DNA of 64,000 nucleotides, from NCBI GenBank assembly GCA_039090855.1, contig CM076995.1, positions 116,126,770 to 116,190,769 on the forward strand, in the 5' to 3' direction. The translations under genes and the position numbers were made by a program. The number at the start of each line of letters is the position of its first letter. Positions within the stretch are counted from its first letter, which is position 1. Below, piece by piece: positions 50,313 through 63,185 of this stretch. The stretch is from Macrothele yani (lineage: Eukaryota > Arthropoda > Arachnida > Araneae > Macrothelidae). The notes under the pieces were generated by a model. That model was not told where the DNA came from. It did no database searches and was given only the letters and a program-made list of their open reading frames with translations.

Positions 50313-53300
50313 ATTAGGGAAAATGTTTTCTGTTGCGCAACAAACTAAACGAAAGTATGACTGGCTTTGGCTAACTTGCATGCGTTTGCATCTAATAATT
50401 TTCTGTTGATTGATGCACATGCAAGGAGTACCTGTATAGACATCAGTTCTGTCACGTACTTTTAATACCATTATGCGCTGTTCAGTTCCACGCCGTTTCA
50501 TCGTAAAGCAATGGACAGTTTTTGTTTGACGACTATATTTTTCATGCAACTTTTGCCGTGGATCATCCACATGATTCTAAGTAAAATCAGCAACTTAGCT
50601 GTTTTGCAAAGCTCATCCCATTTATAAAAAGAAATGGAATAATTATTTTTTTTTAGACACAAGAAGCTGTGTAATCATGCCCCCCCCGCCTAAAACCAGG
50701 CCTCGCGGGCACTCCAAGACTCAGTAGTATATGTAGACTGGACATTTTAAAGAAACTTCCTCCTTGTCACTTTATGACACTGATTGAAATCTGCTGGCGC
50801 GTAAGTATAGATAGCGTACAGCTGGCATTTCAAAATAAAGGGTACCGTTTCCAGTGTGAACAGACGCTATGCTAAGTTTTGCTATTCGTAATAATTCCTA
50901 GTGTCCATTCTGTATCCCTGAGCAAGAGTAAGGTGACTTGAGTATCAACCAACAGTTGCCTGAATTAATTCTTCTGGAGAGAAATTTTCTCAAAGTTTTG
51001 CTCATTTTCAGGAATAACCAATGCCACATTGTGCGTGACACCTGACGGAAATTTTCGAATAACTGTAATAAATTTCGAAGTGCATGAAGCAAATTCCGTG
51101 ATATATTGTAACTATTTGTAACGAGTTTAGGACAAGTGGCCGCACACATAATTTAGAGGCCTTTAGGGGTCATTCTACATGGAAGCGGACACCAAGAAAT
51201 AAAATGTGCAATTTTTATACTGTCCCCTATAAACGCTTTTGTGGCCACTTGTCCGTCTTGTGTTTTTGTCATAAAATCTGTTTCTTTATGATTATAAGGT
51301 ATGAAGGAAAGTATTTTTGTACACAAGAATTACTCAAGTAGGGAGAAATATAGGAACACTGTGTTTTTTAAGCAGAGCAATTTAATGACGTTAAATAGCA
51401 TGTGGTCACTTGTACGAAATTTTGTTGAAGTAGGGCGTGCGAAGCACAAAAATTCAGGAGGCAAAAATAAGAATTTGATAGTTTCGAGGTTCTTCCTGCC
51501 GTAACTTATGTTTCTTCTTGGAAGTTTCTCGTTAGAAGACCGGAAGTTTCGGAACCTTTGTGTTGAAGTAAAACAAAGCCGGTGCATGTGTGAAGATAAA
51601 AAAGAAATGACTTTCGGTTATGTTAATATACGTAAGGTGCATTCACCCCCAACCGATACGCGGACGGCATTCAACATGAGAAATATATAAATATCTATAT
51701 TTCTCAGAATGGTATCATTCGTTAAAGCGATTGATTTGGGTTGTTCGGTTATATATGTATATATAAAATTTGGATTTCTTTTGCATTGATTTTCAGGTTT
51801 AAATTCTCTCTCAAACGAACTTGGAATTTCGTTATGGCTGAAAATCATTTCTAATTATTATGTCACTCTCACAGCTTGAGTTCTCTTTAATCTTCTTCTC
51901 TCTGTTTAATAGTAACAGATGAAGAGCATGGGTCGGGCCATGAAGGCTAATGGATGCAAGCGAAATTGTTAACTAGTGCTAGGTCATGCAACTCTACGGA
52001 GGACATGACTTATATATATATTTTTTAAACTATTTTAGGTGGGAATGTTACTTGCATCTATGGCCTTGCAGAAACCCATTTCCAACTAGGTCTTTGTGGA
52101 AGTGAGAAAATGCAGAGTTTTTGCTGGTCCTTGATAAAGCCAAGGCTCAGTATTCTCGACACCTTCTACATTCAGTTGTTTTATTTTATTTTTTTGTCTT
52201 TTCTCCTTTTACTCACACAGGTAGATACATAACCTTTTCTATGTTGTACTAGGTGTGAGTCAAAATTATATTTGCATTTTTTTGCTTAGGTATCTTCTTT
52301 ATAGAATGTGAATTCTGAATTTTCAAAACTGCTGCGTTGCGCGTTTTGATTTTGCAGGTTATTTTGCAACCTTCGTTTTAAATTCTAAAGTTTTTCCTTA
52401 GTCTTCAGTTTTGCTCTTAAGTATATATATATATATATAAAGTATTCATGTTTATCTTTAAATGGCAGAAATGATGGCTGTTTCAGAACAGTTTAAGTAC
52501 ATTTTTTCTTTCTTAATTTTGTGCTTGCGAAGTTAGTGTTTTCAAATGTTAGTCGACGCAAGGCATAATCACTTTCTACGGTTAATGCATTTAAACTTTC
52601 TTCACATACAGTTGATCAAGCCCGTGATTTATAACGCTGAACGTTTTGAGAAGGCCTCGCAGTTAGATAATAGGAATTGATAAATATAATCAGAAAGCAA
52701 TATAAACTTTGAAGATTGGACATAATTTTCGAATAGATATTCTTAACACTCAAGCAAGAGATAAAAAATATCCGGCATGTTATTTACGAAAGTTATTTTA
52801 AATCCGTATGAAAGTTAAGCTTAAGCAATGGTACAAAATTTATGTTTAAGGACATAAGTGGAGCGCCCCGGGGCTTCATCTACCCCCCCGTTTTTTTTAA
52901 GGTTTGACCCTGTAGAGAACAGCAGCCTAACGGCAGTGTAGCCTTCAATACCGAAATCGTTTTCAAAGCATAGTTGTAGCAGAATGGTATTATTCCAGTT
53001 GACGAAGGTCGTATGTGATTTACAAGCATAACATGAAAACATTTTGCGTGTTGAACAAAGCTTAAGCGTTCGCCTCCTGTGTTTGGAATTCCTGACCGAA
53101 CTCTGAACCATTACTTTTTGTGTGTGGCCGTCATACTTTTCTCGGCATGGAAGACTTCAGCTTTTATTACTTTGCGCCATTCCCCCTGGATTGTATAGGC
53201 GGATTTAGTGTCCATGGCTACCTGTGGAAATCGTTATTTTGAGAAAAATAAATATAATTGAAAAGCGCTCGTATGAGTTAGTAAGTAAACTATTTTCATA

Positions 53301-56011
53301 CCATGTGAATACTTAAGATACGTAATAGCGCTGGATAGAGCTTACCAGCGGTGTAACAAGAGCAGTTTAAGAGAGGGGGCATAAATGACTGCTTGCAATA
53401 TGATTACAACTGGAATTGAAACTTTTGCACCAGTTTCTGGTATAGTTTTTTTTTTTCTATTTTTCTTCTTGCCATGCTTTGTGATTTTTCCATTTACAAA
53501 ATTTGCTTATATGTTTCGTCAGTTTCGCTATCCTTAGTAGTTTGAAATTCGCAGTTTTTTTCGCAAAATGTTCAGGGGATGTTAGTTGCTCACATTCATA
53601 AATGAAAACGTGTTTGTATTTGTCCGTCCAACTAAAGAACTATACCTTCCTCGACAACTCGATTGCCAACTACATTTCATCCGCTTGTTGCGATATATAT
53701 TGTTACACAGCGCTAGCAGTGTTCCTGCCGAGTCGGCCGGTAACGGTGCTTGGAACCTGAAGTACAATTTAGTTGGCCGCGGCACCAGGTGAGAATCTCA
53801 GGTGCACTGCTGCACTCAAAGATTCACACCAGAACATAAAAAATGAAAAGTTGAAGAATGACCCGAAGCATAAGGCTTGGGTGAATCCACCGTGTGAACA
53901 AAATAACAACAACAAATAAAAAATAAAATAAACTAAAAAAACGATACTTTGGGATCAGAGTTGTGATGAGGTTCACCCGCAATCACCAATTCGTGACTGA
54001 GTGTAGTGGTCCGGATCTTACTCCGGTACATTCAATCCCCAACCAGCCAGAACAACACTCACTTTAGCAAATAACACATGATTCACAAATACACAACACA
54101 ACATTTAATTACGTTCTGCGAGATTTAAACAGATACGGCGCTCTCTAGGCGCATAGACAATTGCCCCTCTTATGTGCGCAGCATACGGTGTCACACACTT
54201 TACTGTCGGAAGACGCAAGCCGACTGAGTCTCCACCGGACTATCTGAACAAGAGATACTACTCGTTAACACACTAAATAGAGCTGCAGGTGATATTCATA
54301 TACAATTGCTTAGAGAATGAAAAAAAAATTATATGCAAACTATCACATTAAAAATACTCGCGACACAAAATACACAAGCACGTTAATTTGCGGTATAAGA
54401 TTATAGGTGCGAAATACTGCCAAAGTTAATTAACTAAATCTAATAAGCATGCACATGCAGAACCCTGCCCCGCTCGCTTTGGCCCTGAACCAAAGTTAAA
54501 AGAAACTGTCCCGCCCAGCGGAATTTGTTGCCACACCCTCTCCCATATTCATGTAAAAAAAAATAATCAGGAAATGGGTCCTGTAAGAGATTGAAATCTG
54601 TATGTGCAGGTATTTCCTCTGAGGTTCAGTCACTCAGCATTACTGCATCTATGTCCATGCAGCTTTGGGTGTCGGGATGGCACAAGTTCGCAGATGTGCG
54701 AAGAAAGAAAAAGGAAATATTCATCTACTTACAGTTTCGTGACTTTGCTGTGCAAATCCAGTGTGCATCACATAATATCACACGACAAAAAAAAAACACG
54801 CACACACACACAGACACTTGCACCATGTGGCAGCACCGATGATTCAACACTTCACTTTGACGCTTGATGTAAATGAAGCACACAATTAAAAATGGTAATA
54901 TCACGCCGCACTTTGTTTTTGTTGCAATTATTAGAGTGCACACTGATCTATTCTCGTGACGATTTGAAGGTGACCGTTAAACAAAATAGGCCCTCTCACA
55001 TCTGCTGTTGCGGTTTCCAAGATTGATTTTCTGTGTTCCTGGGAAATGATTTCTGTTGTCGTGAAGAAATGATTCTGACCATCAACTGTTTGGAGAGTGG
55101 GACCCCCTCACTTCCGCTGCTGCTATAGTAGATTCCGTCCGTCGCTACCTTCCGTCCTTTTTGACCATTCATTCCCAATTCAGTCAGTTCCTTTCCGTTA
55201 GCATAACATCTACCCTGCCTGAGTACGCAGTTCAAATATGCCCCTCGCAGGTTTTGTTTCCATTTTTTTTTTCGAGTTGCGACCGTCAGCCCTGAGATTA
55301 ATTTTTTCGGCCGAGCGAAATCAGACGTGCTTTTACCTTAAGCGTGTATCGGCAACTGCTGACCGAAAACAACGCTCGAATTCACCCCATTATTCTTTTC
55401 GGCGATTCTATACTCTTAATTGCCCATTGTCCCTCGCAGACGTCAGAGTATCTCTCTCGCTGACAGAGTTATGTGTCTGCTGAGGGTCTCTTGGCCCAGC
55501 CACTGAAGTAAACATACGGACCACAGCGTTAAGCTACAAGCGGAAAAGAAGAAAAAAAAAAGAAAAGTGAAAAACCACTTCGAACATTGCTGCTTCCATC
55601 CGCATTCGAAAGCACATTTCCCTAGTTCGTTTTGCAGTCCCTCGAAGACACTTGAGATAGGAATTTTTATGTTTCACTTCAGGGCTATGTGTGAGGTCTA
55701 GCAATTCAAAATGGCAAAAATATTGCGTTTCTTGCCTTCAAGAGCATTGGAGCGACTTCCTAATTATCCCGCAATTTTGTTAATTAATTTTAGAGAACAG
55801 CCGAAAGAAAAAACATCGTAAATGGGAAATAAATAAAAAAAACTGAACTGTAAAAGAACAAGAACATGTCAGCCTGCCGAACTGTGATTCCTAGCTGCCT
55901 CATACCATACGCGACATGGCGGACAAATTTTAAAGTTTTCTTCAGGTTTTAGGTTGGAATGGGGGGGGGGTGTCCACTGTAACATTCCATCCCCCATGAA
56001 AGAAAAAAAGG
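50313..56011. other. Long spacer, little recognisable
   Basis: About 5.7 kb without a transposase, RT, SINE or credible host exon. Small items: (TA)n at 52420-52438, (CA)n at about 54794-54812, C tract at 50682-50689, G tract at 55961-55970. CAGCGGTGTAAC at 53341 and the minus-strand end CAGGGTCAAACC at 52912 look like hAT ends but have no partners. Frames of 60-96 codons here lack any motif that I know. Confidence 0.5.
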
Positions 56012-56044
56012 GATGACTGGATGAAGTTTATTCATCCAATCATT
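56012..56044. repeat. Hairpin, 14-bp stem
   Basis: GATGACTGGATGAA, loop GTTTA, TTCATCCAATCATT; 13 of 14 positions pair. No T run follows closely enough for a pol III terminator. Function unknown. Confidence 0.7.
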
Positions 56045-56423
56045 CTATTTTTTTAACTGTAAACACTCGACCCTTTCCCACCGTCGTCGCAAGGCACCTA
56101 ATTCCGGACTTAAGTGCCTTGAGAGCGGAAGGAAAGTTTAAGGATTTCATCGCACGTTCATTGCTGCCCGTCGAGATAGGCGGAAAGAAAATTTAAATAT
56201 GAGGCATAGCTTCGAGAATCAACGAGTTCCACAGATCTCTGACGTTCGATGCTCCTACACCCGCTTTTATCTGCGCTCGATGCCAAATTCTTGCGTTCCA
56301 CTGTCTTCGAGTTCCTTCTCAACATCGTAGATAATCGTAGTGTCACAGTCTTCCTGGGGATCCACTATAATCTCGACTGCTCCCCGTCTGTCAGTGACTG
56401 CTCCCCGTCTGGGTGAAAGTCAC

Positions 56424-56490
56424 ACCAAGTTTCTTCCACAACGGTCTGTCTTGTGCCAGTCTCCTGCATGTAACTCCCGCATACTTATGG
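56424..56490 (-). pseudogene. RTE LINE fragment, 65 bp
   Basis: ACCAAGTTTCTTCCACAACG, GTCTGTCTTGTGCCAGTCTC and CATGTAACTCCCGCATACTT match the RTE copy near 14567-14633 almost exactly. Upstream CTGCTCCCCGTCTG(T/G)G is tandemly doubled (56379-56414). Confidence 0.8.
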
Positions 56491-56538
56491 CCAAACCCCT
56501 CCAAAATGACTCCACAATTTAAATGCAATATATATATA

Positions 56539-57731
56539 CACTGAGTGGCCACTTTATTATGACCACCCCCTCGATACTTCGTTGAGCCACCCTTTTGCCT
56601 TTAATACTGCGTCGATTCTTCGTGGCATGGACTCCACGAGATGTTGATAGGTGGTTTGTGGAATCTGAGACCATGCTTGATGAATAGCACTTTCCAGGAG
56701 TGTGAGATTGCAGGGTTGTGGATCCAGCTGTCTGATGGCTCGTTCAACTTCATCCCACAAATTCTCAATGGGGTTGAGATCTGGAGATTGTGTGTGGCCA
56801 CCCAAGCAAAGTAAACTCACCGGCATGTTCCTTGAAACCAATCCTGTACAATACGAGCACTACGGCAGGGCGCATTATCTTGTTGAAAATAGCCATCGCC
56901 ATTGGGATAAACCATCCACATGACAGGATGCACTTGGTCCGCAACGATGTATAGATATGATGTGCCAGTCAGACGTTGATCAACACGAATTAAAGGGCAC
57001 AAAGCATGCCAGGAAAACATTCGCCAAACCATTACGTTGCCTCCACCAGCTTGAAGGGTTTGTATCAATGCATTTGAGGTCCATGCGTTCGTGCTGTTTC
57101 CGCCAAATTCTCACTGGGCCATCGGCATGGTGCAACTGAAAACGTGATTCATCGGACTACATAATTTGTTTCTAATTATCGACTGTCCTGGAGACGTTTT
57201 CTCTTGTTAACTGCAGACATCAAAGGTGTTCGAACAGGCCTTCGGCTGCCATATCCCATCCGATGCAGTGTACGGCGAACAGTGCGTGCAGAGATCATTT
57301 GAGGGGATCCTTGATTAAGATGGTCTGTAATTTGCTGCACTGTTGCCCTTCTGTTGTCTGTTACCAGTCTGGACACTCTCCGTCTCGCCCGAGCAGTCAC
57401 TAGTCAATGACGACCACAGTTACACGTAGAGACCTAGTTTTTTAGCTGACAGTCCAGTCTTTAAACATTTTAACAACAGCTGCTCTGGAATATTTCACGA
57501 ATGCGGCGGTTTCGGTGTAACTCACTCCGAGCTCCTGCAGTCATCCCACGTTGAAAGTCCATCAAATCGCATTTTTTACCCATCTCGTCACCCAAAAATC
57601 ACTTCTACTACTGTCGCAAGCACTAAGTCTTCCCTTTTTATACTAGCTTCGCCCTCTGGCGGCAACAGCGTGCAGCCGTAGCTCATTTGCTTAAAACTGT
57701 CAGGTGGTCATAATAAAGTGCCCACTCAGTG
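56539..57731 (-). mobile_element. Tc1-like DNA transposon, 1193 bp
   Basis: Inverted ends CACTGAGTGG(C/G)CACTTTATT continuing ATGACCACC on both sides, with TA at 56537-56538 and 57732-57733. One transposase on the minus strand, decayed. Confidence 0.94.
56557..57583 (-). pseudogene. Tc1-like transposase, frameshifted
   Basis: Starts at MGKKCDLMDFQRGMTAGARS, first HTH. The second HTH reads RRRVSRLVTDNRRATVQQIT with ISARTVRRTLHRMGYGSRR. The first catalytic Asp region is damaged near 57150 (text reads VVR around it, then ITFSVAPC). Next come LQAGGGNVMVWRMFSWHAL, the second Asp in YFQQDNAPCRSARIVQDWF, and the Glu in QSPDLNPIENLWDEVER. I infer 36 residues between the last two after allowing for two shifts near 56830 and 56785. 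C-terminus QHLVESMPRRIDAVLKAKGW. Two or more shifts and several stops between 57460 and 57070 inactivate it. Confidence 0.9.
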
Positions 57732-57929
57732 TATATGGGGCAGAATATGCAAATGAATGAAAAATAACGACCAATGACAAAATAGTGGCCCGCCCCGTAT
57801 GGGAACCGCGTATGGAGGAGAATATTTCAAGGGCAAAGCTCGCACGCAGAGACAACTGTGACAGCTGATTGCATTAACCTCCACGGACTGTGAGGATGCC
57901 TCTACATTGGATTCGTTCATGATACGAGC

Positions 57930-58810
57930 AGTTGAGTAAGTTTGAAAGGACGTATAATTGAGCTGAGAGAGGCCGGCTGGTCAAGTCGCCATATCGTCAG
58001 GCATTTTTGGCCCGAGCGACGCGGTGATTCGACGATGTTGGCGCCAATGGGATGACGAGGGCATAACCCAGCGGCACGCGATCAGTGGACTTCCGAGGGC
58101 AACGCCAGAACCGATCGATTTTGAGAGCCGCACGAACAGAACCGAATTCGTCGCTCTCAACCATCCGTGACCATTTTGCGTCGTATGCAAGTACGGAAGT
58201 GACCATCTGGACCGTTGCCAGACGACGGGTGCTGCATTCCAGGAGGCCACTCCGCCGCCTACCACTGACCAGTGACACCGGTTGCAGTGGTGTCTAGCCC
58301 GATCAACGTGGGATAGTGTTCAGCGGTGTCGTGTTGTGTCTTGAGTCATGGTTTGCACTTGGCGCTTTAGAGTAGCGCGTACGTGTCTGGAGTCGAGCCT
58401 GCCAGCGCACGGACGTGCCTTTACTGTTGAACGGTACATGTCTGGTACACCGGGAGTAACTGTCTGGGGAGGCATCTCCTACGATAGCCGGGACAACCTT
58501 GTTAGTCCTCCGTACTACCCTCACGGCTCAACGACATTCTACGACCTGTTCTGTCGCAGCATCACCGAGAAATTTTTCACAAGGCTAATGCCCGGCCACA
58601 CACGGCACGGGTCTTCCAGGCCTTGCCCGATCGAACATTATGGGACGCCACGTACGCCCATCCCGGAATGTCGGCGAACTGGCCCGGCGGAATTTGGACA
58701 CCATGTGGTGTGCTATATCGCAGGACAATATCCATGAACTTTGTATGTGCCTGTCCTGCAACCGCTTGTATCCGAGCCAAAGGTGGTGTTACAACGTTCT
58801 GACTTATTCC
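57930..58810 (+). pseudogene. Tc1-like transposase relic, GC-rich, deleted
   Basis: Plus-strand text GRIIELREAGWSSRHIVRHF then DAVIRRCWRQWDDEGITQRH is the N-terminal HTH. NARPHTARVFQALPD has the flank of the second catalytic Asp, CPIEHYGTPR the region of the Glu, and TACIRAKGGVTTF the C-terminus. The expected spacing between NARPH and PIEH is reduced, and FWPERR/MLAPMG shifts occur early, so several deletions and shifts are present. The catalytic Asp itself (before NARPH) reads as Ala in the surviving frame. No convincing inverted ends found. GC content is clearly higher than in neighbouring spacer. Confidence 0.78.
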
Positions 58811-59593
58811 ACTCGTGTAGATGTTTTATCCGAGTAAATACCCCAACTCTTCTGGAATTGCAATCATTTTCTTTCCTACACATATGCGTTGCACGTACAA
58901 ATTTTCATATCGATTGAATGATTTCGTGGTTCTTTATGGTTTGCCCCGGGAGTAGAAATGCCTAGTTACGCTTCTGCAGGTTACGGTTAACATTTCACAG
59001 TCAACATCTTTTTGGAAGTTCTGGTTGTCTCAATATAAATCCTTAAAAAAAACAAAAAAACGTTTTTATCCTTGAAAGTATTATAATTGTTTGGTCAGTA
59101 TCCTGAACAGATATAATCTTTTAATCTGGTACTGTCCACCTCTTTTAATCTTTTCATGTTTAAGTTTCCTTCAGTCGTTTCTTTATTAAACCAGCTCTAA
59201 ATGCCCTTGTTTTTTTTTTTGTTTTTTTTTGTGGCATTTCCTTTCAAATCATATGTCAGCTTTCTATTTATTTATTTAAATCCCCTGCTCTCTCTCAATC
59301 TTTCTCTCTCGTACTCACTAAGGACGGTTGGTAATTCACTGGGCTGTCTGGTGTTTGGTTCCATTCTTCCTTTATCCAACTGTGTCATTCTCTTCTACTT
59401 CTCAATGATGCCCGTTTGTTTGGCATAAAATTGCATTTATAAGTCTTTTCGCTTAGTGAAATCCACAGCTTTCTTCTGGAACTGGGGTTCCTCATTTTAA
59501 CTTCAAGTTTTTATGGAAGAGAATTTTGCGCTTAGTTAATTTCGCAATCACCATACTTTTTACCGCCACTGTTGCATTATGTCTCCTGTGTTA
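58811..59593. other. AT-rich spacer
   Basis: No gene seen; T runs at about 59210-59230. The 75-codon hydrophobic frame at 59201-59428 reads through these runs and is not credible. Confidence 0.5.
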
Positions 59594-60840
59594 TCGGGTT
59601 GGAAAGAAAGTAATGCCTGATGGTGAGGTACCCAAAATCGAAGCCCCGGCGCTCATTAGTAACTGAGATTGCGCAACACACCGGCATGACATCAGCGGGT
59701 AGGTGTCTTAAGTCAATCGCAGTTAGTAGTCAGAAGGTTAAAAGCAAGCGCCAGCCAACATGGAAGTGAACAAGGAGCACATCCGCAATCACTGCGTGCT
59801 GTACGAGTTTCTTCGCGGTAGCATCCCAGCAAGTGCTATAAGGAATATTTCCAGTATGTACCCCATTGCCATATCACATCGTCAGTGCTATCTCTGTTTC
59901 GAACGGTTTCGAGAAGGAAATTTTGACCTGTAAGACCGTCTCAAAGTCGGAAGCCCCCGCAAGAGTGGATATGGACATGCTGAAGACCGTATTGGAGACC
60001 GACCCACGTCTGACCACCCGGGAGTTGGCCAAACTGCTGGGGACTACCGACACGAGCATTACCACACACCTGCGTCAACTTGGGAAAGGTGCATAACAGG
60101 AGGAGTATGGGTACTCCAACTCAGTTGAGCAGAAAGCAAATGGCTTGAGTGCGTGCGTTTCCCTGCTTGCACATGACTCAGTTGAATCGTTCTTGGACCG
60201 AATTGTAACTCATGACGAGAAATGGATCCTATATGACGAGGTCAGCGTCCGGAAACAGTGGTTGAACCTAAAACAGAAGTTCATGCCGACCCCCATAGCC
60301 GGCTTACACCCCACGTAAGGTCCTACTGTCCATTTGGTAGGATATGCGGGGTGTCGTGCTTTTTGAGCTCCTGCAGGACACCATTATCATCGCCGATGTG
60401 TAGTGCCATCAGCTCAACAATCTGCACGCATCGCTCACGTCGAAACAACCAGCATGCTGAGCCGCAAGATTCTCACTCCATCCAACTGTAGGGCGTCCTC
60501 TTACAGCTGGATGGAGCGAGACCTCCCCAGCACGAGTGACCTATCACAAGATCAGGGATGTGGGCTGGGAGCTGCTGCCGCACTCAGCCTGTTTCCTTGA
60601 CGTTGCCAACTTTTTCCGGTCGTTGCAGCATTTTCTGGACGGACAGCGGTTCACCAATAGGGACGATGTCGAAGCGCCCTTACTTCTTTGCGTGCAAGCT
60701 GCTACATCCAACAGCTGCCTAGACGATGGAAATAAGTCGTAGCAAACGTTTGCGATTAAATATTAGACTGATTTATACTTGTATATACGGTAATTAGCAC
60801 TTTTCTGTTGCGTTGCATTCATTGCTTTCTTTCCAACCGA
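59594..60840 (+). mobile_element. mariner element, 1247 bp
   Basis: Inverted ends TCGGGTTGGAAAGAAAGTAATG (left, in part) and TCGGTTGGAAAGAAAGCAAT (right, minus strand). TA precedes the left end (59592-59593); the right flank is AA, so that TA has mutated. One degenerate transposase on the plus strand. Confidence 0.9.
59760..60770 (+). pseudogene. mariner transposase, heavily frameshifted
   Basis: Starts MEVNKEHIRNHCVLYEFLRG, the mariner HTH, continuing CYLCFERFREGNFDL to a stop; a shifted frame has VLETDPRLTTRELAKLLGTT. The first catalytic region reads THDEKWILYDEVSVRKQW in one frame. Later text YHKIRDVGWELLPHSACF and FFRSLQHFLDGQRFTNRDDV marks the C-terminal third; the DYHLF block expected before it reads VANFF, so the third catalytic Asp is gone. 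At least six shifts or stops. Confidence 0.88.
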
Positions 60841-61743
60841 AAGCATCTGCATAGCGTGACAGCTTTCTGTAGTATAGCAAAGGTAGTGAGATTCGCGGAT
60901 GATCTCTTTCCATTTTAAATTCTCCGTGCTAGCATTCCGGTGTTTCTATTTTTATAGAGAACTTGTTTATCATGCTGGCGCCTCTTTCATCTATAAATCC
61001 ACCTTCTCCGGGTTTTTTTTTTTTTTCTGGTTCCATATTGAAAGTAATTTGGATGGTGTTTTTGCGTGAGTTTGTACCTCGTAGTTATATGAGCTGTTTA
61101 AGAACAGCGCACTGTGTGCGATTCAAACACAACAAAAAATAGAAAAATATTGAATTTCTGAAGAAACTGGTTGCTGCGGTGGATGTAAGGTGTCTGCTTA
61201 GGAGTTAAATTGAACATTAAGGCAAATGGTTTTGAGGTAAATTTGCTCCTTCTAAATCTGATCTTCGAGTTTGAAGTGAATGCTGCTGAGTGGAAATTTA
61301 CCCAGGTGAAAGAAGAGGATTACTATGTTTTGTGATGGCGATACAATTGCTTCCTTACGAAATTACAAAAGGGTTGTTACAATCGGGAGTTGATCGAACA
61401 AGTGCATGAAAACGTGCATGTTTCCGATTTCGTTATATCCTCGTATATATATGGCTTGTGTTGAAACTTGAACCTAAATTTTTAGTTTGTAGATATCAAG
61501 CTTAAGTATGTTATTCTGATGTTCCGAATCTGATCCAAAACTTTTACAAGTAGCTACGAACTTGTTTCTGAAATATGCTTTCTCCATAAAGCTTACGGTT
61601 GAACATCTAAAAAAATGTCCATTTTTCGGAGCAGGCGTTTCTTCTCTAGAGGGACGTTACTGGAAATTCGTATTAAAAATTGCACTGCGTCACTCAATGA
61701 GTACGCAGTTTTTACTTTCTCATACCTATTTTATGAGAAAATA
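60841..61743. other. AT-rich spacer
   Basis: T run at 61015-61026; no credible gene or element. Confidence 0.5.
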
Positions 61744-63146
61744 CACTGCTGGCCGCCCAAAATGCAACACCAAGAAGGAAGCATCCGATTGGCCTGAAAT
61801 TCGCAGCATGCGTCGCCCGCGAGAGAACATGCAAACGATTTGCATTGCAGGGCATATTCAAATCATATGCGCCTGGAACGCCACCGAGAAGCATTATAAG
61901 AAAGGTGCACAGAAGGCGGGGTGTAAGTAGTGGAAGTGTGTCGTGCTGCCGGACCTGTGCGTGGGAAGCTTCCCGATGCCTCGTCGCAGAATACGACAGT
62001 CATTCCAGCACGTTTCAGAGTTCGACAGAGGACGAATGGTGGCTTATCACCACAGCGGTTTATCGTACAGAGACATCGGCGCCCGTGTGTGACGACATCC
62101 AGCCACAGTGAGGAGAGTATGATTTCGGTTGGTGCAGGAGAGACGGACGGACGGACCGACGTGAGTGATTGCCGCAGCCGCGGCACTACACCGAACGAGA
62201 GGACCGGCATGTTGTGCGGCGGACATTTACGGCTCGCACCGCCACATCACGAACGTTAGCGCAGGAATTAGGGTGTGTTGCGCAACAACCTGTGTCAGCA
62301 CGTACCGTTCGACGTCGTATGCAGGAGCGAGGACTTGTCGCACGGCGCCCTTTTCTCCGATTACCATCGACGTTACACCACCGGCGAGTGCGGCGGCAGT
62401 GGGCCGTTGAACGCCGCACCTGCACTACAGAATGGCACGGCATTGTCTTCTCCGATGAATCCCGCTTCTGCCTTCAACACGACGACGGTCGGATCCGCGT
62501 GTGGTGGCACCGCGGTGAGAGACTGTATGACGCCTGCATTATGCATCGCCATACCGGTCCGTCGCGTAGCGTTATGGTTTGGGCCGCAATTGGATATGAC
62601 ACTCTCACCCCTCTGGTATGCATCGTCGGTACACTCAACAGTCACCGCTATATCTCCGACGTTTTGGAGCCTGTAGTCCTTCCTTACCTGCAGGACCTGC
62701 CGGCGGTCAAGTTTCAACAGGACAATGCGCGCCCGCACGTGGCACGCATCGTGCAACAATTCTTCACGGCCCACCAAGTGTCACTGCTGCCGTGGCCCGC
62801 CTGTTCTCCCGATATGTCTCCCTTCGAACACCACGTCTGGTCGCTGATCGGCAACCGAGAGGCCCTGCAAGCACCACCCGTTGCTACGCCTGATGAACTG
62901 TGGCAACGTGTGGAAGCAGCCTGGACCGACATACCCCAAGCTCACATCCGAAGCCTCTTTCGTTCGATGCTACGGTTATTGCCAGCCATGGGGGCCACAC
63001 GAACTATTGATGTCTGCGTGTTCCGCAAGTCGCACGGGCCTGTAAGCTCAATCGTTTCGTCTTTGTATCTGTTGTTATGTATCCAGTAAATCTGGCTTTG
63101 CTATCTCGTGTCCTTCTTGGTGCTGCATTTTGGGTGGCCAGTAGTG
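61744..63146 (+). mobile_element. Tc1-like DNA transposon, 1403 bp, relatively young
   Basis: Inverted ends CACTGCTGGCCGCCCAAAAT and CACTACTGGCCACCCAAAAT continue GCA(A/G)CACCAAGAAGGA on both sides. TA at 61742-61743 and 63147-63148. GC-rich compared with flanks. The transposase is nearly intact. Confidence 0.95.
61976..63089 (+). pseudogene. Tc1-like transposase, near intact (one stop, one frameshift)
   Basis: N-terminus MPRRRIRQSFQHVSEFDRGR with LSYRDIGARV, then an in-frame TGA (about 62090) inside the first HTH. A frame change occurs near 62150 in a run of GACG repeats. From 62169 a 306-codon frame is open: TARTATSRTLAQELGCVAQQ and VSARTVRRRMQERGLVARRP (second HTH), HGIVFSDESRFCLQHDDGR (first Asp), SRSVMVWAAIGYDTLTPLV, VKFQQDNARPHVARIVQQFF (second Asp), WPACSPDMSPFEHHVWSLIG (Glu), with 34 residues between the last two (DD34E). 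FEHHVW has one more His than the usual FEHVW. The end beyond AMGATRT is extended and probably shifted. All three catalytic residues are present. Confidence 0.92.
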
Positions 63147-63185
63147 TATTACGATCCTTCAAAAAACAGCGCTGGGTTTGACATA

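Noticed and set aside
52860..53360. hAT-like ends at 52912 (minus strand) and 53341
   Set aside because: They face away from each other and neither has a matching partner or an 8-bp duplication in reach.
53781..54550. Possible solo LTR around 54.0-54.5 kb
   Set aside because: No TG..CA pair with a 4-6 bp duplication, no primer-binding site or polypurine tract could be identified.
57176..57400. Stand-alone 74-codon DNA-binding protein
   Set aside because: It is the second HTH of the decayed Tc1 transposase bounded by inverted ends at 56539 and 57731.
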